This document shows positions 1-8,240 of a DNA stretch of 27,107 nucleotides, one piece after another (within the stretch, counting starts at the first letter, position 1; each line of letters starts with the position of its first letter). The stretch comes from Chitinophaga pinensis. Lineage in GTDB: Bacteria; Planctomycetota; Phycisphaerae; Phycisphaerales; SM1A02. Made by a program: the position numbers and the translations under genes. The notes beneath the pieces are model-generated. The model ran no database searches. It was not told the origin of the DNA and saw nothing but the letters and a program-made list of their open reading frames with translations. Location of the stretch: NCBI GenBank assembly GCA_943329105.2, contig CALQCP020000007.1:1-27107 (forward strand), given 5' to 3'.

Positions 1-230
1 AACTCGTTAAGGGCTGGGCACGTGAATTGGTTGACATCATGTTGCTGTTCATCGCCATCGGCGTCTTGGTCCAGATCATCTTCGGTACTGAGAGCACCTC
101 GTACTTCGGCAAGATCACTGGCAACCTGATGGCTTTCGTGACGCAACTTGGTAGCGGTGGCTTTGTTGGTCTGATTGCTCTGCTGATCATCATCAGCATC
201 TTCAGCAAGCGCACAAGCGCCACCAACTGA
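1..230 (+). CDS. Small two-helix membrane protein, 5' end off the window
   Basis: The frame is open from base 3 (codons for L-V-K-G-W-A-R-E) to a TGA at 228-230, so the gene probably begins before the window. The first possible internal start is a TTG at 27, which would give 67 residues. The visible part has two hydrophobic segments, one from about IMLLFIAIGVLVQIIFG and one from GFVGLIALLIIISIF, joined by a polar loop, and ends in a short basic/polar tail (SKRTSATN). It is most simply a small integral inner-membrane protein. I do not recognise a named family and assign no function. A GC-rich hairpin at 279-305 follows. Confidence 0.6.
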   Translation, partial: LVKGWARELVDIMLLFIAIGVLVQIIFGTESTSYFGKITGNLMAFVTQLGSGGFVGLIALLIIISIFSKRTSATN

Positions 231-278
231 CTGACGCTGGCGCTCTGACGTTGACGGGCGCCGCAATGACTGAACACT

Positions 279-305
279 GGCCCCTGGCGCATTGCGCCGG
301 GGGCT
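279..305. terminator. Terminator-like hairpin between convergent genes
   Basis: CCCCTGGCGC (281-290) pairs with GCGCCGGGGG (294-303) around a 3-nt ATT loop, with one T·G wobble and an extra G-C pair at 280/304. It lies between the stop of the small membrane protein (+) and the stop of the transglutaminase-like gene (-), where a bidirectional terminator would be expected. There is no clean T-run on either side, so intrinsic termination is only probable. Confidence 0.45.
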
Positions 306-369
306 ATGTCTTTGGGGGCGTGATTCCAGGAGCGTGGCTCTCCGCGACCAGACGCCCACTCGCATCGAA

Positions 370-1452
370 TTATGGAATCATGACAAACGAGTGCATCTGC
401 GCCGGATCAAACTCCGTGGGCACGCGACCAATGTCCCAACCGTCCGTGGTTTCCACCGCCACCATGCACCGACCATCAATGTCCATGGTCTCATCATCAG
501 TGGCAGGATCGATGCCAACAAATAACATACTGTGCCCCTGGTCTCCCGGAGCGCCGCGGCGAAAGTGCACCACTGCTAGTGGTAGTGCGGGATCAATGGA
601 TCGAATCAGCGTTGCCAGCAACAAACACTTGGAGTCACAATCCCCGCCCTCCAGTAACGTGGTGCCGGGGGTTCGTAAACCCGCACGCTCTTTGCCATCA
701 ACCGCTGCAGGAATGGTGACATACGGAACCGCGCGCTGCACAAAGCTGGTCAGCGCGTCCACCGTGCGCCGCTGCGAATGTCGACTTTCATAGTCAGGAA
801 ACACAGCAATCACCTTGGCCGCCACCGGCGCCAACAGCGGGCGCGAAACACTGACAAGCCACGCGTAGTCCGGCGAAAACCCCCTCAATGGGCCATCCTC
901 CGGGTGTGGCTCAAGCACCATCCGACACCCGTGTGCTGCTAACGACTCGCGGTACGCACTTTCAAAGGCAGTCTTTGCGGCGTCGCCCACAAAGTAGGAA
1001 GGCTCCGGCATCTGCGCTGGCCAACCAAAGTGCGCCTCTACTGCGGCGATCGCCCCGCGGTCCACCGGCGCGGTGCAGGCGATCTCCAACACATCACGCG
1101 TGGGGTCGCGGAAATCGATGCCTTCGATCCGCACAATCTGCGGTCGATTGTCCTTCCATGCAAAGTGCGCAATGTCCGCGCGCGGCACCGGAAATTCCAG
1201 TTGATGATCCTGCGCCAAGAATGCAGCCACCTCCGGCATACGAACCCGCGCCGCCGCCATCGCCTCCGCGTGCGAAGCCGCTTTGCAACTTCCGGTACGC
1301 ACAAACTCGGAAACGCGTGCGGTGCTTGCCGCCCAACCGCCACGAATTCCGTAACTCGCAAATGCCGGAGCAAAGAGCGCGCACACCACGATTGCCAGTA
1401 CCGGCACCAGGTTGCCCACCCAGCGCCACACTTGTGACCCGCGCGGACTCAC
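370..1452 (-). CDS. Membrane-anchored transglutaminase-like cysteine protease/transferase
   Basis: The 360-aa product has one N-terminal hydrophobic segment (about residues 13-33) that could be a signal anchor, so the rest is probably periplasmic. The C-terminal third looks like a transglutaminase-like fold: Cys272 in GGDCDSK, His307 in GHSML and an acidic residue in VAVETTDG fit a Cys-His-Asp/Glu triad. The middle (about 60-220) is not recognisable. Translation starts with GTG at 1452, and the GTGA overlaps the TGA of murE (1449-1451), so the two are almost certainly translationally coupled. Known relatives act as cysteine proteases, amidases or cross-linking enzymes; a cell-wall substrate is an inference from the murE coupling only. 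Confidence 0.75.
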   Translation of the reverse strand: MSPRGSQVWRWVGNLVPVLAIVVCALFAPAFASYGIRGGWAASTARVSEFVRTGSCKAASHAEAMAAARVRMPEVAAFLAQDHQLEFPVPRADIAHFAWKDNRPQIVRIEGIDFRDPTRDVLEIACTAPVDRGAIAAVEAHFGWPAQMPEPSYFVGDAAKTAFESAYRESLAAHGCRMVLEPHPEDGPLRGFSPDYAWLVSVSRPLLAPVAAKVIAVFPDYESRHSQRRTVDALTSFVQRAVPYVTIPAAVDGKERAGLRTPGTTLLEGGDCDSKCLLLATLIRSIDPALPLAVVHFRRGAPGDQGHSMLFVGIDPATDDETMDIDGRCMVAVETTDGWDIGRVPTEFDPAQMHSFVMIP

Positions 1453-3029
1453 CCGCTCACCAGTTCCCGCGGGGTACTCCCGGCTCCCCGACTCAGCGCA
1501 GTGCGAGCCTCAATACGGTCGTCAAAGGGCCGCGTCTGCGTGCCAATGATTTGGTAGTCCTCATGGCCCTTCCCAGCGATGAGAACGATGTCCCCGGGGC
1601 GCGCCTCGGTCACTGCCAGCGCAATTGCTTGCGCGCGGTCAACTTGGCGGACCACCTCAACGGCAGGCTTGCCGGCGGCGCGTGCGGCCCCGGATGCGCC
1701 GGTCGGCTGACCAGTGAGCACTTCATCAATGATCGCCTCCGGATTCTCCGTGCGCGGATTGTCGCTTGTCACAATCACGCGGTCCGAATGTTCGCACGCC
1801 ACCCGCATCATGCGCGGGCGCTTTGTGCGGTCACGGTCACCACCGCAACCAAAGACCGTCACCAAACGACCGCCCGGACCGACGAGCGGTCGCAACGCGG
1901 TCAGCACATTGAGAAGCGCGTCATCGGTGTGCGCATAGTCAACCAGCACCGCAAATGGATCAGTTGGACGAGTCACTGGCTCCAGTCGCCCCGGAGGAGC
2001 GGCGCACGAGGCAAGCGTTTGTTCAATCACCTGCACTGGTACACCGATCGACCATGCGGCGGCCACTGCTTGCAGCGCGTTCATGGCATTGTGCCTGCCA
2101 ACAATTGGAAGGCGCACGCGCATGCTGCCCCATGGACCAGCAAACGTTGCATCCTGCCAACCAAGTTGCGCGGCATGAATGGTGGCGGTGCATTGCGGAT
2201 TGCCGGCGGAACTTGTTTCGCCCGCAGCGCGCACACTGCAACGCAAGATGTTGGCGGTGCAGCCTTCCATCATCACCGCGCTCCACAGATCATCTATGTT
2301 GATCACTGCCGTGCCGGTTGGCGAAAGCCTGCGAAACAGCAACTGTTTAGCCGCTGCGTAGGCCTCCATCGTCTTGTGGTAATCAAGGTGATCGCCAGTC
2401 AAATTGCTGAAAATCGCGGTGTGAAACTGCAATGCATCCGCGCGGCCTTGATCCAGTGCGTGACTGGAAACTTCCATGGCACACGCGCTGCAACCATTGC
2501 GCACCATGCGTCCAAGTGCATGCGCCAATTCGATCGGCCCCGGAGTGGTCAAGCTGGCGCGCGTTGCTTCCGCACCGTCATCGATCGCCACCGTACCGAT
2601 CAGCCCGCACGGCGAACCCGCAGCGCGTGCAAGCTGCTGCACCAAGTACGCCATGGTGGTCTTGCCATTGGTGCCGGTGATGCCAACCAGTTTTAACCAC
2701 TCACTTGGCGATCCTTCCAACCGATCAGCCAAGATGCCAGCAAAGCGCACTAAGTCCGTTCCTTCCGGCATGGGTACGCGCACCACGTGTGCGGCGTCGG
2801 GATGACCCGCGCATGGATCAGAGCCGGTGTGCAAGACCGCCACCGCTCCACGCGCCATGGCATCGGTAATGAAGGCTCGACCATCATTGGCGGAGCCCGA
2901 TCGTGCCACAAACAGGCAGCCCGGTTTCACAGTGCGCGAGTCATCAGAGATTGAATCGACATCCAGCGTTGACTGGCGAAGGTCAGCGGGGAGCGGCATG
3001 AGCCGAGAGAAGAGCACCGTGAGTTTCAT
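1449..3029 (-). CDS. murE: UDP-MurNAc-L-Ala-D-Glu:2,6-diaminopimelate ligase
   Basis: MurE adds the third amino acid to the cytoplasmic peptidoglycan precursor using ATP. The 526-aa protein has the Mur ligase order: N-terminal UDP-binding domain, the P-loop GITGTNGKTT (about 116-125), MEVSSHALDQGR (about 185), a lysine in YAAAKQLLF (about 228) where family members are carbamylated, DYAHTDDALLN (about 364), GCGGDRDRTKRP (about 394) and DNPR (423-426). DNPR is the signature of meso-diaminopimelate-specific MurE, as opposed to lysine types. The ATG at 3029 is chosen because AAAGGA stands 6 nt before it; a longer in-frame extension to 3101 lacks such a site. The gene lies about 85 bp after the EcsC gene and overlaps the transglutaminase-like gene by 4 bp. 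Neighbouring mur genes are absent, so it is outside any dcw cluster. Confidence 0.97.
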   Translation of the reverse strand: MKLTVLFSRLMPLPADLRQSTLDVDSISDDSRTVKPGCLFVARSGSANDGRAFITDAMARGAVAVLHTGSDPCAGHPDAAHVVRVPMPEGTDLVRFAGILADRLEGSPSEWLKLVGITGTNGKTTMAYLVQQLARAAGSPCGLIGTVAIDDGAEATRASLTTPGPIELAHALGRMVRNGCSACAMEVSSHALDQGRADALQFHTAIFSNLTGDHLDYHKTMEAYAAAKQLLFRRLSPTGTAVINIDDLWSAVMMEGCTANILRCSVRAAGETSSAGNPQCTATIHAAQLGWQDATFAGPWGSMRVRLPIVGRHNAMNALQAVAAAWSIGVPVQVIEQTLASCAAPPGRLEPVTRPTDPFAVLVDYAHTDDALLNVLTALRPLVGPGGRLVTVFGCGGDRDRTKRPRMMRVACEHSDRVIVTSDNPRTENPEAIIDEVLTGQPTGASGAARAAGKPAVEVVRQVDRAQAIALAVTEARPGDIVLIAGKGHEDYQIIGTQTRPFDDRIEARTALSRGAGSTPRELVSG

Positions 3030-3114
3030 ATGCAGTCCTTTGCAGTATCGATGAGCCGCGGGGGTCGCGAACGCCGGAGCGATTGGCACGCGAGACACCA
3101 ATTTACCGCGCGCG

Positions 3115-3750
3115 TTACCCCTCGCGGAAGAGGCGCTTTGCGCACCGACCCACCACTTGGCATGAGGCGGCGTCGAACGCTCCGCTGATCACGCCTCCAG
3201 CAATCGGCACCAACTTTGAAACACCGCGGGCGCCCTTGATGCCGGTCTTGGTGATGAGTTGCTCGCCCACCTCACGGTTGATTTGCGTGACGGTGCGCCC
3301 GCCAACACCCTCCATGGCTCGCAGTACCGCGTGCTTACCCAAGGACACCCCTGCACCCTTCAGTAACTTTGAGGCACTGGCATCACCAATGAGCGCCAGC
3401 AAGACCACCGTTCGCACCTTGTCTGAACGTGGATCGTGACCGTAAATGGAGGCAATGGCTGCGGCCATACGCGCCTGAATGAGCCACGAAGCCGCCACGG
3501 ATGCCGGAATCGAAACGGGCAGCGTGATGACGCCGCCAAGGCCGGTGATAAAGCCGGCAGTGAAGTTCTTGGATGTCTCCCAACGAATCAGCGCATCCAC
3601 GCGCTTGTCATTGGAGGCGTAGGTGTTGTCAATGCGATACCGCTCGGCAAGCTCCTCTGCGCTTTGGAGCGGCGAGATCCCCTTGATCGATCGATCGGTG
3701 ATCCAATTGGCAAGTTTCAATGCGTCGCGCTTGAGATCCTTCATGTCCAT
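3115..3750 (-). CDS. EcsC family protein
   Basis: The 211-aa product matches the EcsC-type family in length and layout. It has an N-terminal basic helix, a central Gly/Ala-rich hydrophobic stretch (GFITGLGGVITLPVSIPASV, about 86-105) followed by an Ala-rich helix, and a second Gly/Val-rich hydrophobic segment near the C-terminus (LVPIAGGVISGAFDAAS). Family members were named from the Bacillus ecs locus, but their biochemical role is unknown and I add none. It is probably peripheral to or inserted in the membrane. The start is ATG 3750 (a second ATG lies two codons in). There is no good Shine-Dalgarno, but a TACGCT box ends 7 nt before the ATG. It follows the methyltransferase gene by about 40 bp and precedes murE. 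Confidence 0.82.
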   Translation of the reverse strand: MDMKDLKRDALKLANWITDRSIKGISPLQSAEELAERYRIDNTYASNDKRVDALIRWETSKNFTAGFITGLGGVITLPVSIPASVAASWLIQARMAAAIASIYGHDPRSDKVRTVVLLALIGDASASKLLKGAGVSLGKHAVLRAMEGVGGRTVTQINREVGEQLITKTGIKGARGVSKLVPIAGGVISGAFDAASCQVVGRCAKRLFREG

Positions 3751-3757
3751 GGCTTCA

Positions 3758-3763
3758 AGCGTA
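3758..3763 (-). promoter_or_regulatory. Candidate -10 box of the EcsC gene
   Basis: On the minus strand TACGCT ends 7 nt before ATG 3750, and no Shine-Dalgarno stands between. The box matches TANNNT; no convincing -35 hexamer is visible at 16-18 bp. If it is real, the transcript would start at or next to the start codon. Confidence 0.3.
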
Positions 3764-3790
3764 GCGGGTTCAGGCAGGGGTAGCGATGGC

Positions 3791-4504
3791 TCAGTCGGCA
3801 GGCCGCGCCGTCAACAAGAAGCGCGGACCGCGCCACCGGCGCACCCGAATGTCCCGCAGCCCGGCAGCCTCCGCAAACTCCACCGCTTGGCGTTTACTAA
3901 AGCCATTCTTCACGCTCAACATGGCATCGCGCTTGGTTTCAGCGGGCGAAGTGAGTGTTGCAAACCATGCCCCCGCAATGCCGAATGCATCATGAATCAG
4001 GTCATTCCAGATCACTGCATGTCGCGCCACCGCCGACATGGCCTTGAGCGCCTCCACCACTTCGTGGTCAGGCAAGTGGTGCAGCATCAACGAGGCATGC
4101 GCCGCATCGAACGACTTTGCGCCCAAGATCGCATTTGCCTGCAGAACATCCACCGCAGCAAATGACAAGCCGTCCATGGATCCACGGGCGCGGGCCATGT
4201 CCAGCACCAAGGGGTTTCGATCCGTGGCCAGGCAATGCGCCACCCAACCGCGCCGTGCCGCGCGCGTAATAAAGGACCGCGCGATGTCCCCCACCCCTGC
4301 CCCAAAGTCAACCACCGAAACCTGCTGCCCACTGGTCGGGCTCATCCGGCTTCGCAAGGCGTCAACAATGGCCGTACCAGAGCCGGTGGCCGCGTTGAAC
4401 TTCACCAAGAAACGGAACTCGTTGCCCAACCGGGCTGGATCGGGATGGGCCTCGTCCATCAGTTCGTGGCCCGTGTTCCGTTGCGTGTGGGGGATGGGCT
4501 TCAT
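3791..4504 (-). CDS. Class I SAM-dependent methyltransferase
   Basis: The product (about 237 aa) has a clear class I methyltransferase N-terminal half: motif I is VVDFGAGVGDIARSF, an acidic ATDRNPLVLD follows as the ribose-binding strand, then FAAVDVLQA, and the post-motif ASLMLHHLPDHE. It resembles UbiE-like small-molecule methyltransferases, with the C-terminal half carrying a SVKNGFSKRQAVEFAEAAGL segment and a strongly basic VRRWRGPRFLL end. The substrate cannot be told. ATG 4504 is preferred because a TACCGT box and a GCAGGG lie just before it; ATG 4459 (MDEAHPDP) is the alternative, and open frame continues upstream to 4690 without support. It is divergent from the SIMPL gene and may be cotranscribed with the EcsC gene. 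Confidence 0.8.
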   Translation of the reverse strand: MKPIPHTQRNTGHELMDEAHPDPARLGNEFRFLVKFNAATGSGTAIVDALRSRMSPTSGQQVSVVDFGAGVGDIARSFITRAARRGWVAHCLATDRNPLVLDMARARGSMDGLSFAAVDVLQANAILGAKSFDAAHASLMLHHLPDHEVVEALKAMSAVARHAVIWNDLIHDAFGIAGAWFATLTSPAETKRDAMLSVKNGFSKRQAVEFAEAAGLRDIRVRRWRGPRFLLTARPAD

Positions 4505-4512
4505 GACCCTGC

Positions 4513-4518
4513 ACGGTA
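4513..4518 (-). promoter_or_regulatory. Candidate -10 box of the methyltransferase gene
   Basis: TACCGT on the minus strand ends 8 nt before ATG 4504. The same hexamer stands before pyrG. No good -35 is seen. The intervening GCAGGG could instead act as a ribosome binding site. Confidence 0.25.
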
Positions 4519-4647
4519 CCCGCGTGCTGTGCAGTCCGGCAGCGCGTCCTGCCGATGAACTGAACGCGGTCGGAGACCGCACCTGTGCTCTCAACGATCC
4601 GGCCGATGCCGGACGCAAGCCGCGCGGGTTCATCACAGGAGGTGGAC

Positions 4648-5430
4648 ATGTCTGCACGCGACCCATCGGGCGCCGGGGAAAAGTCTTCAACCCGGCTCAT
4701 TGCTTCCAACGGATTCGGGATGTTCATGCTGGGGATCGCACTTGCGCTGGGAGGCGCGTTTGCCTCGCAGAGCGTGGCGAAAGCCATCATCACCAGCCGC
4801 AGTGCCAGCAGCATCAAAGTGAAGGGCTCGGCCAGTATTGACCTCCGTGCCGACAGCGCGCGCTGGGTGACCACCGTCACCTGCCGAGGCACCACGTTGC
4901 AAGCGGCCTACGCCAGTCTTTCCAAAGACATGCAGCGCCTTCAGAAGTTCATGAGCACCAACACCTTCACTGAGACCGAGGCAAAGACTGGCCCTGTGGC
5001 ATCATTCACTCTGATGGGTAAAGACGCCAAGGGAAACAACACCAACAAGATTGAGTTCTATCAACTCACCCAAACCATGGAAGTGCTCAGCCCCAAGGTA
5101 GAAGCTGTAGCAACTGCGGCACGGAACGTCACGCAACTGATTCAAGACGGCGTCGATGTTGCCAGCGGTCAACCCGCGTACCTGGTCTCCAGCCTTGATT
5201 CAACCAAAGTTGATCTGCTGGACAAAGCCACCCGAAGCGCCATGGAACGCGCCGAAACACTCGCGCGTGGCAGCGGTTCTTCAGTAGGCGCACTCATCAG
5301 CGCGAACCAAGGAGTGATTCAAGTGGTGGAACGCGGCACCACCGGTTCGAGTGATTACGGCGAGTACGACACCCGCACCATTGAGAAGACCCTGCGCGCA
5401 GTAGTCAGTCTTGAGTACGCGGTGCGTTGA
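4648..5430 (+). CDS. SIMPL (DUF541) domain membrane-anchored protein
   Basis: The 260-aa product has a short polar N-terminus, one transmembrane or uncleaved signal segment (about 23-44, GFGMFMLGIALALGGAFAS) and then a SIMPL/DUF541 domain. The domain begins IKVKGSASIDLRADSARW and ends in the typical TRTIEKTLRAVVSLEYAVR strand, with the conserved region around DKATRSAMERAETLARGSG. SIMPL proteins are periplasmic or outer-membrane-associated and form oligomers in the few studied cases; their role is poorly defined. ATG 4648 is fixed by a near-perfect AGGAGG 5 nt upstream. The frame is open upstream to 4585, but that part lacks a start signal. The gene diverges from the methyltransferase across about 140 bp and converges on queA. 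Confidence 0.88.
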   Translation: MSARDPSGAGEKSSTRLIASNGFGMFMLGIALALGGAFASQSVAKAIITSRSASSIKVKGSASIDLRADSARWVTTVTCRGTTLQAAYASLSKDMQRLQKFMSTNTFTETEAKTGPVASFTLMGKDAKGNNTNKIEFYQLTQTMEVLSPKVEAVATAARNVTQLIQDGVDVASGQPAYLVSSLDSTKVDLLDKATRSAMERAETLARGSGSSVGALISANQGVIQVVERGTTGSSDYGEYDTRTIEKTLRAVVSLEYAVR

Positions 5431-5506
5431 GTCAGCGGGATATTTTGCTGCGGCAGCACATGCACGCTGCGGCGGCATATTCACCGGTGAAACGCGCGCA
5501 TCCGCT

Positions 5507-6577
5507 TCACACAATCAACATAGCGTCACCAAAGCTGTAGAAGCGATAGCCATCGCGCTGTGCTGTGGCGTAGAGCTCTTTCAAACGTTCCAACCCAACA
5601 AACGCACCAACCAGCGCTAACAGCGTGCTGCGCGGCAAGTGAAAGTTGGTGAGCATGGCATCCACGTTTCGGAAGTGGTGACCCGGCGCAATCAAGATCG
5701 AAGTGTTGCCTGACCAACCGTTCGCAGACGCGTCAGCAGGCAGACTTTCTAATGCGCGCACGCTAGTAGTACCCACTGCCACCAACCGAGGGCGCGGATG
5801 CTCCGCCAGCAAAGCCATGGTTGCCGGCGGCACCGTCATCCGCTCCGAGTGCATGGGATGTTCGGAAAGATTTGCGGCATCAATCGGTTTAAATGTTCCT
5901 GCGCCCACATGCAATGTCAGGCTCGCTTGACGAACACCACTTGCACGCAACTGCGCAAGCAACGCATCCGTGAAGTGCAGCCCCGCTGTGGGCGCGGCAA
6001 CCGACCCGCGCGCAGTGGCGTCGGCGTACACGGTCTGGTACTCCGCACGGTCAGCGTCATCATTGCCCTGCTCGCCGCGCGTGGTACGGGATTTCAAGAT
6101 GTATGGCGGCAGTGGCGTCCAACCAGAGCGTTCGATCACTGCATCCGGGCCACCACCTTGCGGGCCGGCAATGATGCGCACGCGCCATGCTTCCGCGTCC
6201 CGCGCCACCAATTCAATGGCGTCACCGGTATCCGTGCCGTGCGGCGTTACAAGTGCAAGCACTGCGCCTGGCCCATAGCGTTTCGCGCGACGCACCAACA
6301 TGCGCCACGTGCCATCCGCGCATGGCTCAAGCAGCAGACCTTCGGTGCCCTCCATGCACAATCGCGCGCGCAGAACGGATGTTTCATTCACTATCAACGC
6401 GTCGCCTGCGCCGATCCAGCGCGGCAAATCGCGGACGTGCGCGTGCTCAACGGTGCCGGCGGCGCGGTCGATCACCATGAGCCGCGCAGCATCGCGTGGA
6501 TGCGCGGGCTCGGTGGCAACGCACCGTTCGTCAAACGGAAAGTCCAGTAGTTCGGTTGAGAGTTCCTGCAGCGACAC
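5507..6577 (-). CDS. queA: S-adenosylmethionine:tRNA ribosyltransferase-isomerase
   Basis: QueA moves the ribosyl part of SAM onto 7-aminomethyl-7-deazaguanine in tRNA, giving epoxyqueuosine. Diagnostic blocks run through the protein: HPRDAARLMVIDR near the N-terminus, GDALIVNETSVLRARL, QTVYADATARGSVAAPTAGL, LHVGAGTFKPI, HPMHSERM, LTNFHLPRSTLLALVGAF and FYSFGDAMLIV at the very end. With GTG 6577 as start the protein is 356 aa, the usual family length; this GTG follows the fmt stop by only 2 bp, with GGAG about 8 nt upstream inside fmt. An upstream extension to 6649 would lie wholly within fmt and is not family-like. It is the last gene of a def-fmt-queA unit. Confidence 0.97.
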   Translation of the reverse strand: MSLQELSTELLDFPFDERCVATEPAHPRDAARLMVIDRAAGTVEHAHVRDLPRWIGAGDALIVNETSVLRARLCMEGTEGLLLEPCADGTWRMLVRRAKRYGPGAVLALVTPHGTDTGDAIELVARDAEAWRVRIIAGPQGGGPDAVIERSGWTPLPPYILKSRTTRGEQGNDDADRAEYQTVYADATARGSVAAPTAGLHFTDALLAQLRASGVRQASLTLHVGAGTFKPIDAANLSEHPMHSERMTVPPATMALLAEHPRPRLVAVGTTSVRALESLPADASANGWSGNTSILIAPGHHFRNVDAMLTNFHLPRSTLLALVGAFVGLERLKELYATAQRDGYRFYSFGDAMLIV

Positions 6578-6579
6578 GC

Positions 6580-7647
6580 TTACCGCTCCGCCGTTGAAGG
6601 CGCGCTGGTGACCTGCACCGGAGCGATGAGTCGTGCGCCGTGCGCCCATGCCGCAAACGGCAGAATACGACCGCCCGCCGCTTGCACTTCAAGAATTCGA
6701 ACGGCACCCGTGCCACAACTCAGTATGCCCTCAGGCGTGAGCCTGCCCGCAACCAGCGGCGTTCCCGTGTCCGCCGCGGAATCAGTAGACGTCGCACCAG
6801 CGGCAATCACTTCACAGCGCCGCACCTGCATGGGAACACCATCAATCTCCACAGCGCATCCGGGCCACGGATTGAGGCCATTGATGCGCGCGCGCACGTG
6901 GAACGCATCCATGGATAAATCAACCCACGCATCAGCCTTGGAAAGTTTGCGAGCGCGCGTGGCGCGTGTTTCATCCTGAGCCCGCGCGTTGATATCGCCA
7001 TGGCGCCACATATGCAGGACGCTGGCAACTACATCCGGGCCAAGTTCCGAAAGTGCATCATGCAATTCGCCGGATGTCTGCGATGGCCCGATTGCAAGCG
7101 GTTCTTCGGCGTACACCACGCCTGCATCCATACGTTCTGCAAGCGCAATGACACTCACGCCCGCCACTGGATCGCCTTCCATCAATGCACGTTGAATGGG
7201 CGCAGCGCCGCGCCACCGCGGCAATAGCGAGCCATGCAGGTTGATTGAGAAGACATCGGAAAGAAGTTCGGGCGACATCTTCTGCCCAAACGCAATCACC
7301 ACAAACACGGCTCCAGGCTGCGCGCGACCGTCCCGCGCGGCGCGATCCACTGCAGCTGCCGCGGCGGTGCGAATGAGTTCTGAATCAACATGCGAATTAC
7401 AATCTTCCGGACGAACCAGCGGCAAACCGTGCCCCAGCGCAAACTCACTCACGGGCGTTGGCGTGATTTGCTTGCCCCGCCCCGCCACGCGATCGGGCTG
7501 ACTCACCACCAATGCCACGCGCCCTGCTTCAGCCAGCATGCGCAAGACTGGAAGTCCAAAGGCACCGGAGCCAAAGAACACCACATCGGGAAGCATGGCG
7601 GTGCCGTGTGATGATGGATTTCCCGGAGCAGAAGATCGCGATTGCAT
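6580..7647 (-). CDS. fmt: Methionyl-tRNA formyltransferase
   Basis: Fmt formylates initiator Met-tRNA using 10-formyltetrahydrofolate. The N-terminal Rossmann part begins PDVVFFGSGAFGLPVLRML; the catalytic region SINLHGSLLPRWRGAAPIQ carries Asn136 and His138, and ERMDAGVVYAEEPL carries Asp174 (numbering from ATG 7647). The C-terminal tRNA-binding domain begins near ARINGLNPWPGCAVEIDG. Family members normally have NVHASLLP; here the Ala is Gly. ATG 7647 is 5 bp after the def stop; ATG 7596 (MLPDVVFF) fits the usual family N-terminus better and would give 338 aa. Neither has a clear Shine-Dalgarno, so the start is uncertain. Its pairing with def is a widely conserved gene order. Confidence 0.95.
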   Translation of the reverse strand: MQSRSSAPGNPSSHGTAMLPDVVFFGSGAFGLPVLRMLAEAGRVALVVSQPDRVAGRGKQITPTPVSEFALGHGLPLVRPEDCNSHVDSELIRTAAAAAVDRAARDGRAQPGAVFVVIAFGQKMSPELLSDVFSINLHGSLLPRWRGAAPIQRALMEGDPVAGVSVIALAERMDAGVVYAEEPLAIGPSQTSGELHDALSELGPDVVASVLHMWRHGDINARAQDETRATRARKLSKADAWVDLSMDAFHVRARINGLNPWPGCAVEIDGVPMQVRRCEVIAAGATSTDSAADTGTPLVAGRLTPEGILSCGTGAVRILEVQAAGGRILPFAAWAHGARLIAPVQVTSAPSTAER

Positions 7648-7652
7648 AAGAG

Positions 7653-8195
7653 TTAGTCAATCCGATCGACAGAAAGTTTCAGATCCTTCAACGCACGGCG
7701 AACACGCAGTCGGTCGATCGGACTCATCTTGTCAATGATCAAGATGCCTTCCAAGTGATCAAACTCATGTTGCCACACCCGGGCCGCAAAGTCGGAACTG
7801 GTCTCAGTGAATTCATTGCCGTCGATATCAAGTGCACGAATGGTCACTTGCGTGGGGCGGCGCACTGATCCACGGACGTTCGGAAGGCTCAGGCATCCCT
7901 CGTCCATTGATTCAAGCTCGCCTCCAAGATCAACCAGCACAGGATTGATGTACGCCTTGCGGGGCACACCGCGTTCGTGGGTTCCGGTCACAAAGATCCG
8001 CAGCGATTCGCCCACCTGCGGAGCGGCCAAACCGGCGCCCTCCTCGTCATCCATGACTCGGTACATGTCTTCCACGAGAGCGCGAATCGCTGCATCCACG
8101 AGATGCACTGGCTTCGCCTTGCGACGAAGCATGGGGTCCGGAAAGAGCACCACGGGGCGCTGCGGAAGATGTTCGTTCGGCAGTCGTTCAGCCAT
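7653..8195 (-). CDS. def: Peptide deformylase
   Basis: Deformylase removes the N-formyl group from new proteins; it is the counterpart of fmt immediately downstream. All three metal-site motifs are present in the 180-aa product: GAGLAAPQVG (about 53-62), EGCLSLP with Cys101, and WQHEFDHLEG with His143, Glu144 and His147. ATG 8195 (MAERLPNEHLP) gives a normal family length. The frame stays open upstream to 8456, but that would overlap the divergent TPR gene and adds sequence unlike the family. There is no Shine-Dalgarno; a TAGCAT box ends 8 nt before the ATG. The start codons of def and the divergent TPR gene are only 45 bp apart, so their promoters must overlap. Confidence 0.97.
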   Translation of the reverse strand: MAERLPNEHLPQRPVVLFPDPMLRRKAKPVHLVDAAIRALVEDMYRVMDDEEGAGLAAPQVGESLRIFVTGTHERGVPRKAYINPVLVDLGGELESMDEGCLSLPNVRGSVRRPTQVTIRALDIDGNEFTETSSDFAARVWQHEFDHLEGILIIDKMSPIDRLRVRRALKDLKLSVDRID

Positions 8196-8203
8196 GCATT
8201 TCG

Positions 8204-8209
8204 ATGCTA
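8204..8209 (-). promoter_or_regulatory. Candidate -10 box of def
   Basis: TAGCAT on the minus strand ends 8 nt before the def ATG. On the plus strand a TACGCT (8208-8213) overlaps it and could serve the TPR gene. No -35 is convincing for either direction. Confidence 0.25.
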
Positions 8210-8240
8210 CGCTACGCAATCCCCGCATAGGAGCAACACC

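Noticed and set aside
888..2696. Very long open frame (602 codons) on the plus strand opposite murE and the transglutaminase-like gene
   Set aside because: It is Arg/His/Pro/Cys-rich, has no recognisable domain, crosses two well-supported genes on the other strand and follows from their GC-rich third positions.
5431..5506. Small inverted repeats (TGCTG/CAGCA and GTGAA/TTCAC) between the SIMPL gene and queA
   Set aside because: The stems are only 5 bp, without a T-run, and could be chance; not called as a terminator.
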